This document shows, piece by piece, positions 1-8,701 of a stretch of 64,000 nt of DNA (positions within the stretch are counted from its first letter, which is position 1; every line of letters begins with the position of its first letter). The notes below the pieces were generated by a model, which was given only the letters and a program-made list of their open reading frames with translations, was not told the origin of the DNA and ran no database searches. Source of the stretch: HLUCCA09 sp039822045 (GTDB taxonomy: Bacteria > Pseudomonadota > Alphaproteobacteria > Rhodobacterales > Rhodobacteraceae); the NCBI GenBank assembly GCA_039822045.1, contig JBCBMY010000003.1:62001-126000 (forward strand), written 5' to 3'. A program made the position numbers and the translations under genes.

Positions 1-1
1 C

Positions 2-826
2 TTCGATCGCATCGCCTTCCCGGGCCATCCCTACGGCTCGGCCTACGAGGGCACGCCCGAGAGCGTCACCGCTCTCACCCGCGACGATCTGATTGCGGCG
101 AAGGACCGGGTGATGACGCGCGACCGCGTCTATATCTCTGCCGTCGGCGATATCGGCGCCGACGAGCTTGGGCCGCTGCTCGACGATCTCCTGTCCGACC
201 TGCCCGAGGAGGGCGCGCCGTTTCCCGATCCGGCAGGCTTCAACGCACCGGGCGGCGTGACCGTGGTGGATTTCGACACGCCGCAATCGGTCGTCACCTT
301 CGGCCAGGCCGGTGTGGGGCGCGAAGACGAGGATTTCTTCCCCGCCTTCATCCTGACCCAGATCATCGGCGGTGGCGGCTTCAACTCGCGCCTGATGGAG
401 GAGGTCCGCCGCAACCGCGGGCTCACCTACGGCATCTATGCCGGCATCTACGCGATGGAATATACCGACATGATCCTCGGCCGCGTCTCGACGGTGAACG
501 ATCGCGTCGCTGAAACCGTCGCCGTTGTCCGCGAGGAATGGGAGAAGGTGGCCGAAGACGGCGTCACGCCCGAAGAGCTCGACCGCGCGATCACCTACCT
601 CACCGGCGCCTATCCCCTGCGGTTCGATGGCAACGAGCGCATCGCCAACATCCTCGTCGGCATGCAGATGGACGGCTATGGCATCGACTATCCGCTCACG
701 CGGAACGACAGGATCCGCGCCGTCACGCTTGAGGATGTGCGCCGCGTCGCCGCCGAGCGGATCAGCCCTGACGACCTCGTTTTCGTCGTGGTGGGCGAAC
801 CGGAGGGGCTCGAGGCCAGCAACTGA
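2..826 (+). CDS. M16 family zinc peptidase, C-terminal part (5' truncated by window)
   Basis: The open frame enters from the left edge, so this is the last 274 residues of a longer protein. It is the C-terminal M16 half: a typical core near residues 95-165 contains NSRLMEEVRRNRGLTYG, the Arg/Tyr motif of M16 second domains that helps bind substrate. The catalytic HxxEH half lies outside the window, so activity cannot be judged. Rhodobacterales often carry two adjacent pitrilysin-like peptidases, processed to the periplasm, just before mutL; this would be the second or a fused copy. The stop is 74 bases before mutL, same strand. Family assignment is secure, the substrate is unknown. Confidence 0.85.
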   Translation, partial: FDRIAFPGHPYGSAYEGTPESVTALTRDDLIAAKDRVMTRDRVYISAVGDIGADELGPLLDDLLSDLPEEGAPFPDPAGFNAPGGVTVVDFDTPQSVVTFGQAGVGREDEDFFPAFILTQIIGGGGFNSRLMEEVRRNRGLTYGIYAGIYAMEYTDMILGRVSTVNDRVAETVAVVREEWEKVAEDGVTPEELDRAITYLTGAYPLRFDGNERIANILVGMQMDGYGIDYPLTRNDRIRAVTLEDVRRVAAERISPDDLVFVVVGEPEGLEASN

Positions 827-900
827 GGGGTGTTCCCGGTGCTGCGCCACAGCCCATCCCCTGTAGACGTCTGCCAAGGCGCCATGCTACTCCTAGTGGC

Positions 901-2763
901 ATGGTGCACCACGACCGCAAGATAGGCAGGCCCGAGCCCGAAATTCGCCAGCTCGACGACGCGGTGATCAACCGCATCGCCGCAGGCGAGGTGGTCGAGC
1001 GCCCGGCCTCCGCGGTCAAGGAATTGGTCGAGAACGCGCTTGATGCGGGCGCCACCAGGATCACCGTCGAGATCGCCGAAGGCGGCAAGCGCCTCATCCG
1101 CGTCACCGACGATGGCCACGGCATCGCGGCCGATGCGCTCCCCCTCGCGCTTGCCCGCCACGCCACCTCCAAGATCGACGGGTCCGACCTTCTGGACATC
1201 CGCTCCTTCGGCTTCCGGGGCGAGGCGCTGGCCTCGCTCGGCGCCGTCGGTCGCCTCAGCGTTACTTCCCGCGCCCGGGGGTCCACAGAGGCCGCGCGCA
1301 TCACCCAGGCCGGGGGCTCCCTTAGCGCCGTCGAACCGGCCGCGCTCTCCAAGGGCACGGTCGTGGAACTGCGCGATCTCTTCTTCGCCACGCCCGCCCG
1401 GCTCAAGTTTCTGCGCACCGACCGCGCCGAGGCCCAGGCCATCGGCGACGTCGTCCGCCGCCTCGCCATGGCCGAGCCCGGCATCGGCTTCACCCTGCGC
1501 GACGTGTCGGGCCAGGACGGCGCGCGCGACGGTCGGGTCACCTTCCGCGCCGACCCCGAAACCGGCGATCTCTGGGGCGCGCTTCGCGGCCGCCTCGCCC
1601 GCGTGCTGGGCGCCGAGTTCGCCGAAAACGCGCTCCGGATCGAGGCCGAGCGGGAAGGGATCGCTCTCACGGGCTTCGCCGCTCTGCCCACCTATTCCCG
1701 CGGCTCCGCAGTGGCGCAGTATCTCTTCGTCAATGGCCGGCCCGTGCGCGACAAGCTCCTGATCGGGGCCCTCCGCGCCGCCTATGCCGATTTTCTCAGC
1801 CGTGACCGACACCCGGCTGCGGCCCTCTTCCTCGATGTCGACCCGCAACGGGTCGATGTGAATGTCCACCCCGCCAAGGCCGAGGTGCGATTCCGCGAGC
1901 CTGGCCTCGCCCGCGGCCTGATCGTCTCGGCCCTTCGCCACGCCCTGGCCGAGGCCGGGCACCGCGCCGCCACCACCGTCGCCGGCGCAACGCTCGGCGC
2001 GTTCCGGCCCGAACCGGTTCAGCCGGGTGCCGCCCCCCCGCGCCGCTACCAGATGGAGCGGCCGAACCCCTCCACTCTGGCCGCCGCGCATGCCTGGCAG
2101 GCGCCCGAAGCCCCCCAACCGTCCGGCTTCGCCGAGGCGCCCTCGGCCCGGATCGAGCCGGTGTCCGACGACGCGCCCACCGACCGCCCCCTTGGTGCCG
2201 CACGGGCCCAGCTCCACGAAACCTACATCGTCGCGCAAACGGCCGACGGCCTGGTTCTCGTCGACGCCCACGCCGCCCACGAGCGCCTGGTCTACGAGCG
2301 ACTCAAGGCGCAGATGGCCGAGCGGGGCGTCGCCGCACAGGCCCTCCTGATCCCCGAAATCGTCGAGCTCAGCGACGATGACCGCGCCCGCCTCCTCGAC
2401 GCCGCCGAGGGCCTCGCGCGCCTCGGCCTCACTGTCGAGCCGTTCGGGGCCGGCGCCATCGCCATCCGCGAAGTGCCCGCCCTCCTCGGCCAGCCCGACG
2501 CCAAGGGCCTGATCGCCGACATCCTCGACGAACTGGTCGACACCGGCGAAACTGCCCTCCTCGGCGCCCGACTCGACGCCGTTCTCTCGCGCATGGCCTG
2601 CCATGGCTCGGTCCGCGCCGGCCGCCGCATGACGGGTGACGAGATGAACGCCCTCCTGCGCGAGATGGAGGCCGTGCCCCATTCCGGCCAGTGCAACCAT
2701 GGCCGCCCCACCTATGTCGAGCTCAAGCTCGCGGATATCGAGCGCCTGTTCGGGCGCACATGA
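901..2763 (+). CDS. mutL: DNA mismatch repair protein MutL (endonuclease type)
   Basis: 620 residues, full length for MutL. The N-terminal GHKL ATPase shows ELVENALDAGA (41-51, with E41 and N45), DDGHG (70-74) and GFRGEAL near 105. The C-terminal half carries DAHAAHERLVYE near residue 455, matching the DQHA(x)2E(x)4E metal motif of nicking MutL except Q to A, plus ACHGSVRAG, CNHGRP and a final FGRT. These are the hallmarks of the latent endonuclease found in bacteria without MutH, which fits an alphaproteobacterium. It couples MutS mismatch recognition to strand nicking. The stop overlaps the start of rmuC in an ATGA, so the two are translationally coupled. Confidence 0.96.
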   Translation: MVHHDRKIGRPEPEIRQLDDAVINRIAAGEVVERPASAVKELVENALDAGATRITVEIAEGGKRLIRVTDDGHGIAADALPLALARHATSKIDGSDLLDIRSFGFRGEALASLGAVGRLSVTSRARGSTEAARITQAGGSLSAVEPAALSKGTVVELRDLFFATPARLKFLRTDRAEAQAIGDVVRRLAMAEPGIGFTLRDVSGQDGARDGRVTFRADPETGDLWGALRGRLARVLGAEFAENALRIEAEREGIALTGFAALPTYSRGSAVAQYLFVNGRPVRDKLLIGALRAAYADFLSRDRHPAAALFLDVDPQRVDVNVHPAKAEVRFREPGLARGLIVSALRHALAEAGHRAATTVAGATLGAFRPEPVQPGAAPPRRYQMERPNPSTLAAAHAWQAPEAPQPSGFAEAPSARIEPVSDDAPTDRPLGAARAQLHETYIVAQTADGLVLVDAHAAHERLVYERLKAQMAERGVAAQALLIPEIVELSDDDRARLLDAAEGLARLGLTVEPFGAGAIAIREVPALLGQPDAKGLIADILDELVDTGETALLGARLDAVLSRMACHGSVRAGRRMTGDEMNALLREMEAVPHSGQCNHGRPTYVELKLADIERLFGRT

Positions 2764-3803
2764 TCGAGCTCGGCGGCCTGGGGTTCGATCTGTCCGACCC
2801 CTGGGTCCTCGCCGCCCTCGTCGGGGGCGCGGCGTTCCTCCTTCTCGCGCTTCTCCTGATCTGGGCGCTCACCCGCATGGGCCGGCTCGCCACCGAGGTT
2901 CAGGCGCTCGCCGCCGGCCAGCACGGCCTTGCTGGCGCACAAAAGGCCGCCTCGCACACCCTCCACGGCACCCTGGCCCGCACCGGCGAAAGCCTCGGCG
3001 CCCTCGAAGCACGCCTCGCCGCCATCGACCGGGCGCAGGCCAATATCGAGCGGCTGTCGGGCGACGTGCTCGGCCTGCAGGATATCCTGGCCAACAAGCA
3101 GGCCCGCGGCGCGTTCGGCGAGATCCAGCTGCATGACATCGTCGCCAAGGCCCTGCCGCCCGACGCCTGGGACTGGCAGGTCACGCTCGCCAACGGCCGC
3201 CGCGCCGATTGTCTGATCCGCATGCCCGACCCGCCCGGGCCCATCGTGATCGACGCCAAATTCCCGCTCGAGCCCTACGAGGCCTGGCTCGCCGCCGACG
3301 ACAAGCGCGCCAAGGCCGAGGCCGCCCGCGCCTTCCGCACCGCGACCCGCGCCCATATCCGCGCCATCGCCGACAAATACATCGCCCCCGGCGAAACGGC
3401 CGAGCAGGCGCTGATGTTCATCCCGTCCGAGGCCGTCTTCGCCGAGCTCCATGCCAGCTTCGGCGATGTCGTGCGCGAGGGGTTCACGGCCAAGGTTTGG
3501 ACGGTCTCGCCCACCACCTGCATGGCCGTCCTCCACACGCTCCGCGCCGTCCTGCGCGACGCCCGCATGCGCGAACAGGCCGGCGCCATGCGCGCCGTCC
3601 TGCGGCTGATGCACCGCGATGTCGAGCAGGTGTCCGAGCGCGTCGCCCGCCTCAAAACCCATCTCGGTCAAGCCTCGGGCGATCTCGACGGGATCGAAAC
3701 CGCCGCTGCCCGCGCCCGCCGCCGCGCCGACCGGCTTGAGGCCATGGAATTCGACGGCGCCGAAGACGACACCGCAAGCGGCATCCGGATCCTGAGAAAC
3801 TGA
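2760..3803 (+). CDS. rmuC: DNA recombination protein RmuC homologue
   Basis: 347 residues starting at the ATG that overlaps the mutL stop (ATGA); an in-frame upstream start would run into mutL and is less likely. One membrane helix at about 14-36 is followed by a coiled-coil stretch and then the RmuC nuclease-like domain with conserved GAFGEIQLHDIV, CLIRMP, IDAKFPLE and MFIPSEAVF. E. coli RmuC limits inversions at short inverted repeats; the biochemical role is not firmly known. Coupling to mutL suggests a shared genome-stability function. A GC-rich hairpin lies between it and the convergent chrR gene. Confidence 0.9.
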   Translation: MIELGGLGFDLSDPWVLAALVGGAAFLLLALLLIWALTRMGRLATEVQALAAGQHGLAGAQKAASHTLHGTLARTGESLGALEARLAAIDRAQANIERLSGDVLGLQDILANKQARGAFGEIQLHDIVAKALPPDAWDWQVTLANGRRADCLIRMPDPPGPIVIDAKFPLEPYEAWLAADDKRAKAEAARAFRTATRAHIRAIADKYIAPGETAEQALMFIPSEAVFAELHASFGDVVREGFTAKVWTVSPTTCMAVLHTLRAVLRDARMREQAGAMRAVLRLMHRDVEQVSERVARLKTHLGQASGDLDGIETAAARARRRADRLEAMEFDGAEDDTASGIRILRN

Positions 3804-3809
3804 AGGGCC

Positions 3810-3824
3810 GCCCCGATACGGGGC
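3810..3824. terminator. hairpin between convergent rmuC and chrR
   Basis: Perfect 6-bp inverted repeat GCCCCG-ATA-CGGGGC, placed between the stop of rmuC and the stop of the convergent chrR gene. There is no clear T-run on either side, so it is only a possible bidirectional terminator. Confidence 0.35.
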
Positions 3825-4493
3825 TCAGATCCGCAAAAACGGCTGCGCAAGCTTGGGCAGCAGACCGGAGAACTTCAACCGCCCCTCGCACGCCACCAGG
3901 CACACGCAGTCTTCGGACACATCCGCAATTGGCCTATGCTCGGTTTCTTCGTCGGCCAGATCCACGTCGCCGCGCGCGTAGCGGTCGGCGCCGTCAAGGA
4001 ACGCGCCCTGCAGCACCAGCGTCATCTCCACGCCCTGGTGGCCATGGTCGGGCAACTCGCACCCGGCCGGGATCTGCAACAGGCGCAGCGAGCTGTCGGT
4101 CGTCTCATGCAGGATCGCCTGCTTTGCGCCCATGCCGATCGGGCGCCACTTCACCGCGTCGATCCCGCCGCCCACATAGGCGCGCAGTGGCTTCGGCAGC
4201 ACCGGGTCGGGCGCGGCCTCGGGCCCAGGCGCCACCGGCGGCGCGGCCTTGACGGCCGCAATCTTGGCCATCGTGGCCTCCAGCGCCCCAAGCCGCATCT
4301 CGGCGCTGCCTCCCAGCTCAAAGAGGGCGCCCCCGATCACCTCCAGCTCGCGCAGCCGCTCCCGCGTCTCGGCGCAGATCGACGCCTGCGTCGCCACGAC
4401 CGCCGAGAATGCCTCCGGCAGCGTTCCCGCGGCATAACCGGCCAGGATCTCTTCGCTCAGCTGATGTGTGGCACCACCGCCCACGTCACGCAT
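3825..4493 (-). CDS. chrR: ChrR-family anti-sigma factor with cupin domain
   Basis: 222 residues. The N-terminal anti-sigma domain (about 1-90) and C-terminal cupin domain (about 105-222) match ChrR, which holds RpoE inactive until singlet oxygen or organic peroxide triggers its proteolysis. The cupin metal ligands are kept (HGHQGVE, then EH about 30 residues later) and so is the DCVCL pair. In the anti-sigma zinc site, where Rhodobacter sphaeroides ChrR uses His6, His31, Cys35 and Cys38, this protein has His10, Gln36, Cys40 and Thr43: two of four ligands are gone. The codons are CAG and ACG, so this is not a reading ambiguity. The start abuts the rpoE stop (TAGATG), implying coupled translation. 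Confidence 0.9.
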   Translation of the reverse strand: MRDVGGGATHQLSEEILAGYAAGTLPEAFSAVVATQASICAETRERLRELEVIGGALFELGGSAEMRLGALEATMAKIAAVKAAPPVAPGPEAAPDPVLPKPLRAYVGGGIDAVKWRPIGMGAKQAILHETTDSSLRLLQIPAGCELPDHGHQGVEMTLVLQGAFLDGADRYARGDVDLADEETEHRPIADVSEDCVCLVACEGRLKFSGLLPKLAQPFLRI

Positions 4494-5240
4494 CTAGTCA
4501 CCCATCTTCATTTCGCGGCGCAATCGTTCCAGCGCCAACCGTATCCTCGACTTGATCGTCCCCAGCGGCAAACCCGTGGCCCGGGAGATCTCGGAATGAC
4601 TGAGATCGCCGAAATATGCTCTCTCAATTAGGTCTTTCTGAGCCTTTGGCAGCCGCGACATTGCCGCACGCAACAGCGCGCTTTCCTGCCGCGTGGCCAC
4701 TTGCTCGGCCGGCCCGGGCTCGGCCTCGGGACCCCAGCTCAAATCCTCGGGCTCCGGCTCGGGCCGGTTCTCCTTGCGCACAACGTCGATCCGCCGGTTC
4801 CGCGCAATGGTAAAGATCCAGGTGGCAACCGTCGCGCGCGCCGGGTCGAACAGCTCGGCCTTGCGCCACACGGTCACCATTACGTCCTGCGCGCATTCCT
4901 CGGCCTGGGCTTCGTTCGCGCCGCCGCGCATCAGGAAGGCTTTCACACGCGGCGCGAAATGGGCGAAGAGCGCCGCAAAGGCCGCGTGATCGCCCGCCTC
5001 CGCGACCGCCGCGACATGGCCCGCCCAGATCGCCGCCTCGATGCCGGCCGCGGCGTCACTGGTGCCCAGTTCGGCCCGCCTCACCCGGCCGCGCGCCGTC
5101 TCGGGCCCCGTGTCCTCGGCCGGCGCATCCGGTGCGGGACTGTCATGATCGTCGATGGCCAATATCCCGCCTCTCGCCGTGTGAAACGAACGCAGAGCCG
5201 CGAACCGCGGGGCCGGGACAGAGGAAATCTCGGTCAGCAT
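4494..5240 (-). CDS. rpoE: ECF sigma factor RpoE (ChrR-regulated group)
   Basis: Group ECF sigma factor paired with chrR directly downstream. Region 2 reads AFAALFAHFAPRVKAFL, AEECAQDVMVTVW and ATWIFTIARNRRID; region 4 reads RAYFGDLSHSEISRATGLPLG. It would direct the singlet-oxygen stress regulon. The start is uncertain. An ATG at 5240 is used here, but the best promoter has its -10 at 5245-5250, which would make that start leaderless. A TTG at 5162 preceded by a good AGAGG site, or a GTG at 5084, would give about 222 or 196 residues, nearer the roughly 180 recalled for R. sphaeroides RpoE. Any start above 5250 would lie upstream of this promoter and is disfavoured. Confidence 0.92.
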   Translation of the reverse strand: MLTEISSVPAPRFAALRSFHTARGGILAIDDHDSPAPDAPAEDTGPETARGRVRRAELGTSDAAAGIEAAIWAGHVAAVAEAGDHAAFAALFAHFAPRVKAFLMRGGANEAQAEECAQDVMVTVWRKAELFDPARATVATWIFTIARNRRIDVVRKENRPEPEPEDLSWGPEAEPGPAEQVATRQESALLRAAMSRLPKAQKDLIERAYFGDLSHSEISRATGLPLGTIKSRIRLALERLRREMKMGD

Positions 5241-5244
5241 GTCC

Positions 5245-5274
5245 CTTATACGGCGCGTCGCCCTGTCCGGATCA
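5245..5274 (-). promoter_or_regulatory. RpoE-type promoter reading into rpoE-chrR
   Basis: On the minus strand TGATCC (5274-5269) is followed after 18 bases by TATAAG (5250-5245). TGATCC is the -35 element known for R. sphaeroides RpoE promoters, whose -10 contains TAAG or similar. Its position just before rpoE fits autoregulation. The spacing is a little long compared with what I recall. Confidence 0.6.
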
Positions 5275-5287
5275 ACGCCGCGCCCTA

Positions 5288-5317
5288 TGATCCGGTTCCG
5301 CGCGCGGCACGTATCCC
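5288..5317 (+). promoter_or_regulatory. RpoE-type promoter reading into the lipid-related operon
   Basis: On the plus strand TGATCC (5288-5293) is followed after 18 bases by TATCCC (5312-5317). The -35 and the spacing mirror the divergent rpoE promoter, though the -10 is weaker. A start site near 5324 would leave a roughly 20-base leader with AGGAAAG before the ATG at 5345. Confidence 0.5.
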
Positions 5318-5344
5318 GCAGAGAGTTCACAGGAAAGTCCCTTC

Positions 5345-6646
5345 ATGCCATTCGAAGCAGTCGCGACGGCTCCCAAGCGGATCGCCGTAATTGGTGCAGG
5401 TATCTCGGGAATGGGGGCGGCGCACCTGTTGGCCGATCACCACCACGTCGTGCTGTACGAGGCCGAGGGGCGGCTCGGGGGGCATGCCCGCACCAAGATC
5501 GCCGGCAAGCGCGGGGATCAACCGGTCGACACCGGCTTCATCGTGTTCAACGAACCGAACTATCCGCACCTGACCTCGCTCTTCACCCGGCTTGGGGTTG
5601 CGCGCTCCGACAGCTCGATGAGCTTTGGCACGTCGATCCGCGGGGGCTGGCTGGAATACGGGCTGCAGGGCGCCCCGAGCCTCTTTGCACAGCGCCGCAA
5701 CGTCGCCCGTCCCGCCTATCTGCGGATGATCCGCGATATTCTGCACTTCAACGCCAATGCCGAAGCCCAGGTCAAAGCGACGCCCGGCCTCGCCATCGGC
5801 GACCTCATCGCCCGGCTCGGCCTCGGGCCCTGGTTCCGCGACTACTATCTCACGCCGTTCTCGGGGGCGATCTGGTCGACGCCGGTCGACCGGATCCTCG
5901 ATTTCCCGGCCCACGCCATGGTGCAGTTCTTCCGCAACCACGCGCTCATGAGCGCAACCGGCCAGCACCAATGGTACACCGTCACCGGCGGCAGCCAGGA
6001 ATATGTCGGCCGGCTTGGGTCCGCGCTGCAGGGGCAGGGCGTCGAGATCCGGCTCTCAAGCCCCATCGCCGCCGTCCGCCGCTGGCCCGGGGGCGCCGAT
6101 GTCCGTGCCCAGGGCGGCGACTGGGAGAGCTTCGACGAGGTGATCTTTGCCTGCCATTCCGATCAGGCGATGGCGCTCCTGTCCGACGCCGATCAGGCCG
6201 AGAACGCCACCGTCGGTGCCATCAGGTATCAGCCGAACGAGGTCGTCCTCCATGCCGACGCCTCGATCATGCCCAAGCGCAAGGCCTGCTGGGCGTCCTG
6301 GAACTATACCGAGCCCGCCACCGGCCGGCCCGATCGCATCGGCGTCACCTACTGGATGAACTCGCTCCAGCCGATCCCGATGGACGATCCGCTTTTCGTG
6401 ACACTGAACGGCACCGACCGCATCCGCGAGGAGCTGATCCACGACGTCACGACCCTCGCCCACCCGCTCTACGATCAGGCCGCCATCGCCGCGCAGGGCC
6501 AGGTCGCGGCGCGCAACGGCGCTCGCAACACCTGGTTCTGCGGCGCCTGGATGAAAAACGGTTTCCACGAAGACGGCCTGTCGAGCGCGGTCGACGTCGC
6601 CGAAGCCATTCTTCGTGAGGGCGTCACCCAGGTGGCCGCAGAATGA
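5345..6646 (+). CDS. FAD-dependent amine-oxidase-family oxidoreductase
   Basis: 433 residues. An N-terminal dinucleotide fold (IAVIGAGISGMG, with GxGxxG at 17-22) continues into the NAD(P)-binding-8/amine oxidase fold. It lies divergent from rpoE and starts a run of five tightly linked genes in the same order as R. sphaeroides RSP_1091 to RSP_1087, an operon controlled by RpoE. From memory, a protein of this locus acts on methylated fatty acyl chains in furan fatty acid formation; that link should be verified. The enzyme is probably membrane-lipid directed rather than a true amine oxidase. The stop overlaps the next start (ATGA). Confidence 0.85.
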   Translation: MPFEAVATAPKRIAVIGAGISGMGAAHLLADHHHVVLYEAEGRLGGHARTKIAGKRGDQPVDTGFIVFNEPNYPHLTSLFTRLGVARSDSSMSFGTSIRGGWLEYGLQGAPSLFAQRRNVARPAYLRMIRDILHFNANAEAQVKATPGLAIGDLIARLGLGPWFRDYYLTPFSGAIWSTPVDRILDFPAHAMVQFFRNHALMSATGQHQWYTVTGGSQEYVGRLGSALQGQGVEIRLSSPIAAVRRWPGGADVRAQGGDWESFDEVIFACHSDQAMALLSDADQAENATVGAIRYQPNEVVLHADASIMPKRKACWASWNYTEPATGRPDRIGVTYWMNSLQPIPMDDPLFVTLNGTDRIREELIHDVTTLAHPLYDQAAIAAQGQVAARNGARNTWFCGAWMKNGFHEDGLSSAVDVAEAILREGVTQVAAE

Positions 6647-7461
6647 ACGCGCGCCCCGACTGGCCCGAAGCGCAGATCGGCGCACAGGCGGTGGCCGCCG
6701 CCGCGCCCGTGCTCGAGCATGTGCCGGGGCAAACCTACCATGGCCGCAAGGGCGCGGTGAAAAACGCCTTCCGCTACGGCGTCGACTATGTGATCTGCGA
6801 GCCCGAGCGGGCGCCGGCCCGCGGCCCGCGCCTTTTCTCCCGCAACCGCGCCAATCTCGCCAACCTTCGCGATGCCGACCATGGCGGCACGCCCGGCAAA
6901 GGCACCGGCGCGCGCTGGGCCCGCCGGGTGCTGGCCGAAGCCGGCGTGCCCGCGACCGGCCGTCTCCTCCTCATGGCCCAGCCCCGCATCCTCGGCCATG
7001 TCTTCAACCCGGTCAGCTTCTGGTTGGCCGAAGATGAGCTGGGCCGCCTCCGCGCGGTCATCGCCGAGGTCACCAACACCTACGGCGACCGCCATTCCTA
7101 CCTCGCCGTTCGGGGCGATCACGGCCCAATCTCCAAGGACGACGTGCTGACGGCCCAGAAGATCTTCCATGTCAGCCCGTTCCAGCCGGTCGAGGGCGGC
7201 TACCGCTTCCGGTTCGACGTCACGCCGGGGCGCATCGGCATCTGGATTGACTACACGCGCGCCGGCGGCGGCCTTGTCGCCACGCTCACCGGCCCCCGCG
7301 TCCCGCTGACCGACCGGGGGCTCCTCGCCGCCGCCCTCCGCCGGCCCTTCGGCGCCCGCCGGGTCCTCGCCCTGATCCACTGGCAGGCGCTCAAGCTCTG
7401 GTGGAAGGGCGCGCGCTTCCGCAGCCGCCCCGAGCCGCCCCACCGCGAAGTGTCGCGGTGA
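6643..7461 (+). CDS. DUF1365 family protein
   Basis: 272 residues, second gene of the RpoE-linked operon and overlapping both neighbours by four bases (ATGA before, GTGA after). Conserved DUF1365 stretches include YHGRKGAVKNAFRY near the N-terminus, LGHVFNPVSFWL and EVTNTYGDRHSY in the middle, and IHWQALKLWWKGA near the C-terminus. The family nearly always accompanies the FAD oxidoreductase and often a cyclopropane-fatty-acid-synthase-like methyltransferase. I recall the R. sphaeroides homologue RSP_1090 being needed for full ChrR turnover in singlet oxygen. The biochemical activity is not known; the Trp- and Phe-rich C-terminus could associate with membrane. Confidence 0.85.
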   Translation: MNARPDWPEAQIGAQAVAAAAPVLEHVPGQTYHGRKGAVKNAFRYGVDYVICEPERAPARGPRLFSRNRANLANLRDADHGGTPGKGTGARWARRVLAEAGVPATGRLLLMAQPRILGHVFNPVSFWLAEDELGRLRAVIAEVTNTYGDRHSYLAVRGDHGPISKDDVLTAQKIFHVSPFQPVEGGYRFRFDVTPGRIGIWIDYTRAGGGLVATLTGPRVPLTDRGLLAAALRRPFGARRVLALIHWQALKLWWKGARFRSRPEPPHREVSR

Positions 7462-8699
7462 CGGTCGCCGTCGGCCGCACCATGCCCGACCGGCTCTGGG
7501 CCTACTCCATTTTCGGCGCGGTTCTGTCCGGCGCCGGGTTGCCCATCTACATCTACGCGCCCAACTTCTTTGCCGAGACCTATGGCGTTTCGCTCACCAC
7601 CCTCGCGGCCGTCCTCTTTGGCCTGCGCCTCTTCGACGTGGTGCAGGACCCGGCGCTTGGCTGGCTCTCCGAACGCCTCCGCACCGCGCGCGGGCCTGCG
7701 GTGGCGCTCGGCACGCTCCTTCTGGCGGCCTCCATGGTGGCCCTCTTCGCGGTGCCGCCGCCGATCGATCCGATCTGGTGGTTTGCCATCGCGATCACCG
7801 GGCTCTTCAGCGCGTTCAGCTTCCTGTCGATCAACTTCTATGCCCGCGGCGTGCTCAAGGCCGGCGCCCTGCGTGGCGGCCATGTGCGCCTGGCCGCGTG
7901 GCGCGAGACCGGGGCGCTCCTGGGCATCTGCACCGCCGCCGTCGCCCCGACGCTGTTGACCGACGTGGTGCCCGCCCCCTTTGCCGTCTTCGCCTGGGGT
8001 TTTGCGGCCATGGCCCTGCTGGCCGCGCTCGCCATGGCGCCGGAATGGGGCGGCACCACCCGCGCCTCGCCTGCGCCCATCGGCAAAATCCTGGCCGATC
8101 GTCCCGCCCGCCGCCTCCTGATCCTCGCCCTGGTCAACGCCACGCCGCTCGCCGTCTCCTCCACCCTCTTCCTCTTCTTCGTCGAAAGCCGGCTGCAGGC
8201 CCCCGGCTGGGAAGGGCCGCTTCTGGTGCTGTTCTTCCTCGCCGCCGCGGGCTCGGCCCCGATCTGGTCGCGCCTCGCCGCCGCCTACGGCGCCAAGCCC
8301 GTGCTGCTCTCGGCCATGCTCCTCGCCATCGCGTCCTTCGCGGGCGTGCTCACGCTCGGCCCGGGCGACACCACGGCCTTTGCCATCATCTGCATCGCCT
8401 CGGGCGCCACCATCGGCGCCGACCTCACCCTCATGCCCGCGCTCTTCGCCCGTCGCATGGCCAAGGTCTCTCCCAACGGCGCGCAGGGTTTTGGCCTGTG
8501 GTCCTTCACCACCAAGTTCACGCTCGCCTTCGCGGCGGCGGCCCTCCTGCCGCCCCTCGAAGCCGCCGGCTTCGTCGCGGGCGGCGACAGCCCCGAGGCC
8601 GCGCTGCAGCTTCTCACGGTGCTCTACGCGCTGGTGCCCTGCGGGCTCAAGCTCATCGCCATCGCCCTCCTAATCGCCACGCCAATCGAAGAGAGGTGA
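7458..8699 (+). CDS. MFS transporter, glycoside-pentoside-hexuronide-like
   Basis: 413 residues from a GTG that overlaps the stop of the DUF1365 gene (GTGA); an ATG upstream would overlap that gene by 61 bases and is unlikely. About twelve hydrophobic helices, with RLFDVVQDPALGWLSERLR in the first half typical of GPH/melibiose-type carriers. It corresponds in position to the transporter of the R. sphaeroides RpoE operon. The substrate is unknown; given its lipid-modifying neighbours it need not be a sugar. Confidence 0.85.
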   Translation: MTVAVGRTMPDRLWAYSIFGAVLSGAGLPIYIYAPNFFAETYGVSLTTLAAVLFGLRLFDVVQDPALGWLSERLRTARGPAVALGTLLLAASMVALFAVPPPIDPIWWFAIAITGLFSAFSFLSINFYARGVLKAGALRGGHVRLAAWRETGALLGICTAAVAPTLLTDVVPAPFAVFAWGFAAMALLAALAMAPEWGGTTRASPAPIGKILADRPARRLLILALVNATPLAVSSTLFLFFVESRLQAPGWEGPLLVLFFLAAAGSAPIWSRLAAAYGAKPVLLSAMLLAIASFAGVLTLGPGDTTAFAIICIASGATIGADLTLMPALFARRMAKVSPNGAQGFGLWSFTTKFTLAFAAAALLPPLEAAGFVAGGDSPEAALQLLTVLYALVPCGLKLIAIALLIATPIEER

Positions 8700-8701
8700 G
8701 T

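Noticed and set aside
688..2700. 670-residue open frame antisense to mutL
   Set aside because: Arises from GC-rich third positions of mutL; the sense strand has clear MutL motifs throughout and the antisense product resembles no family.
5239..6618. Overlapping 459-residue frame inside the FAD oxidoreductase gene
   Set aside because: Arg/Pro-rich shadow frame; the correct frame starts at 5345 with a GxGxxG motif.
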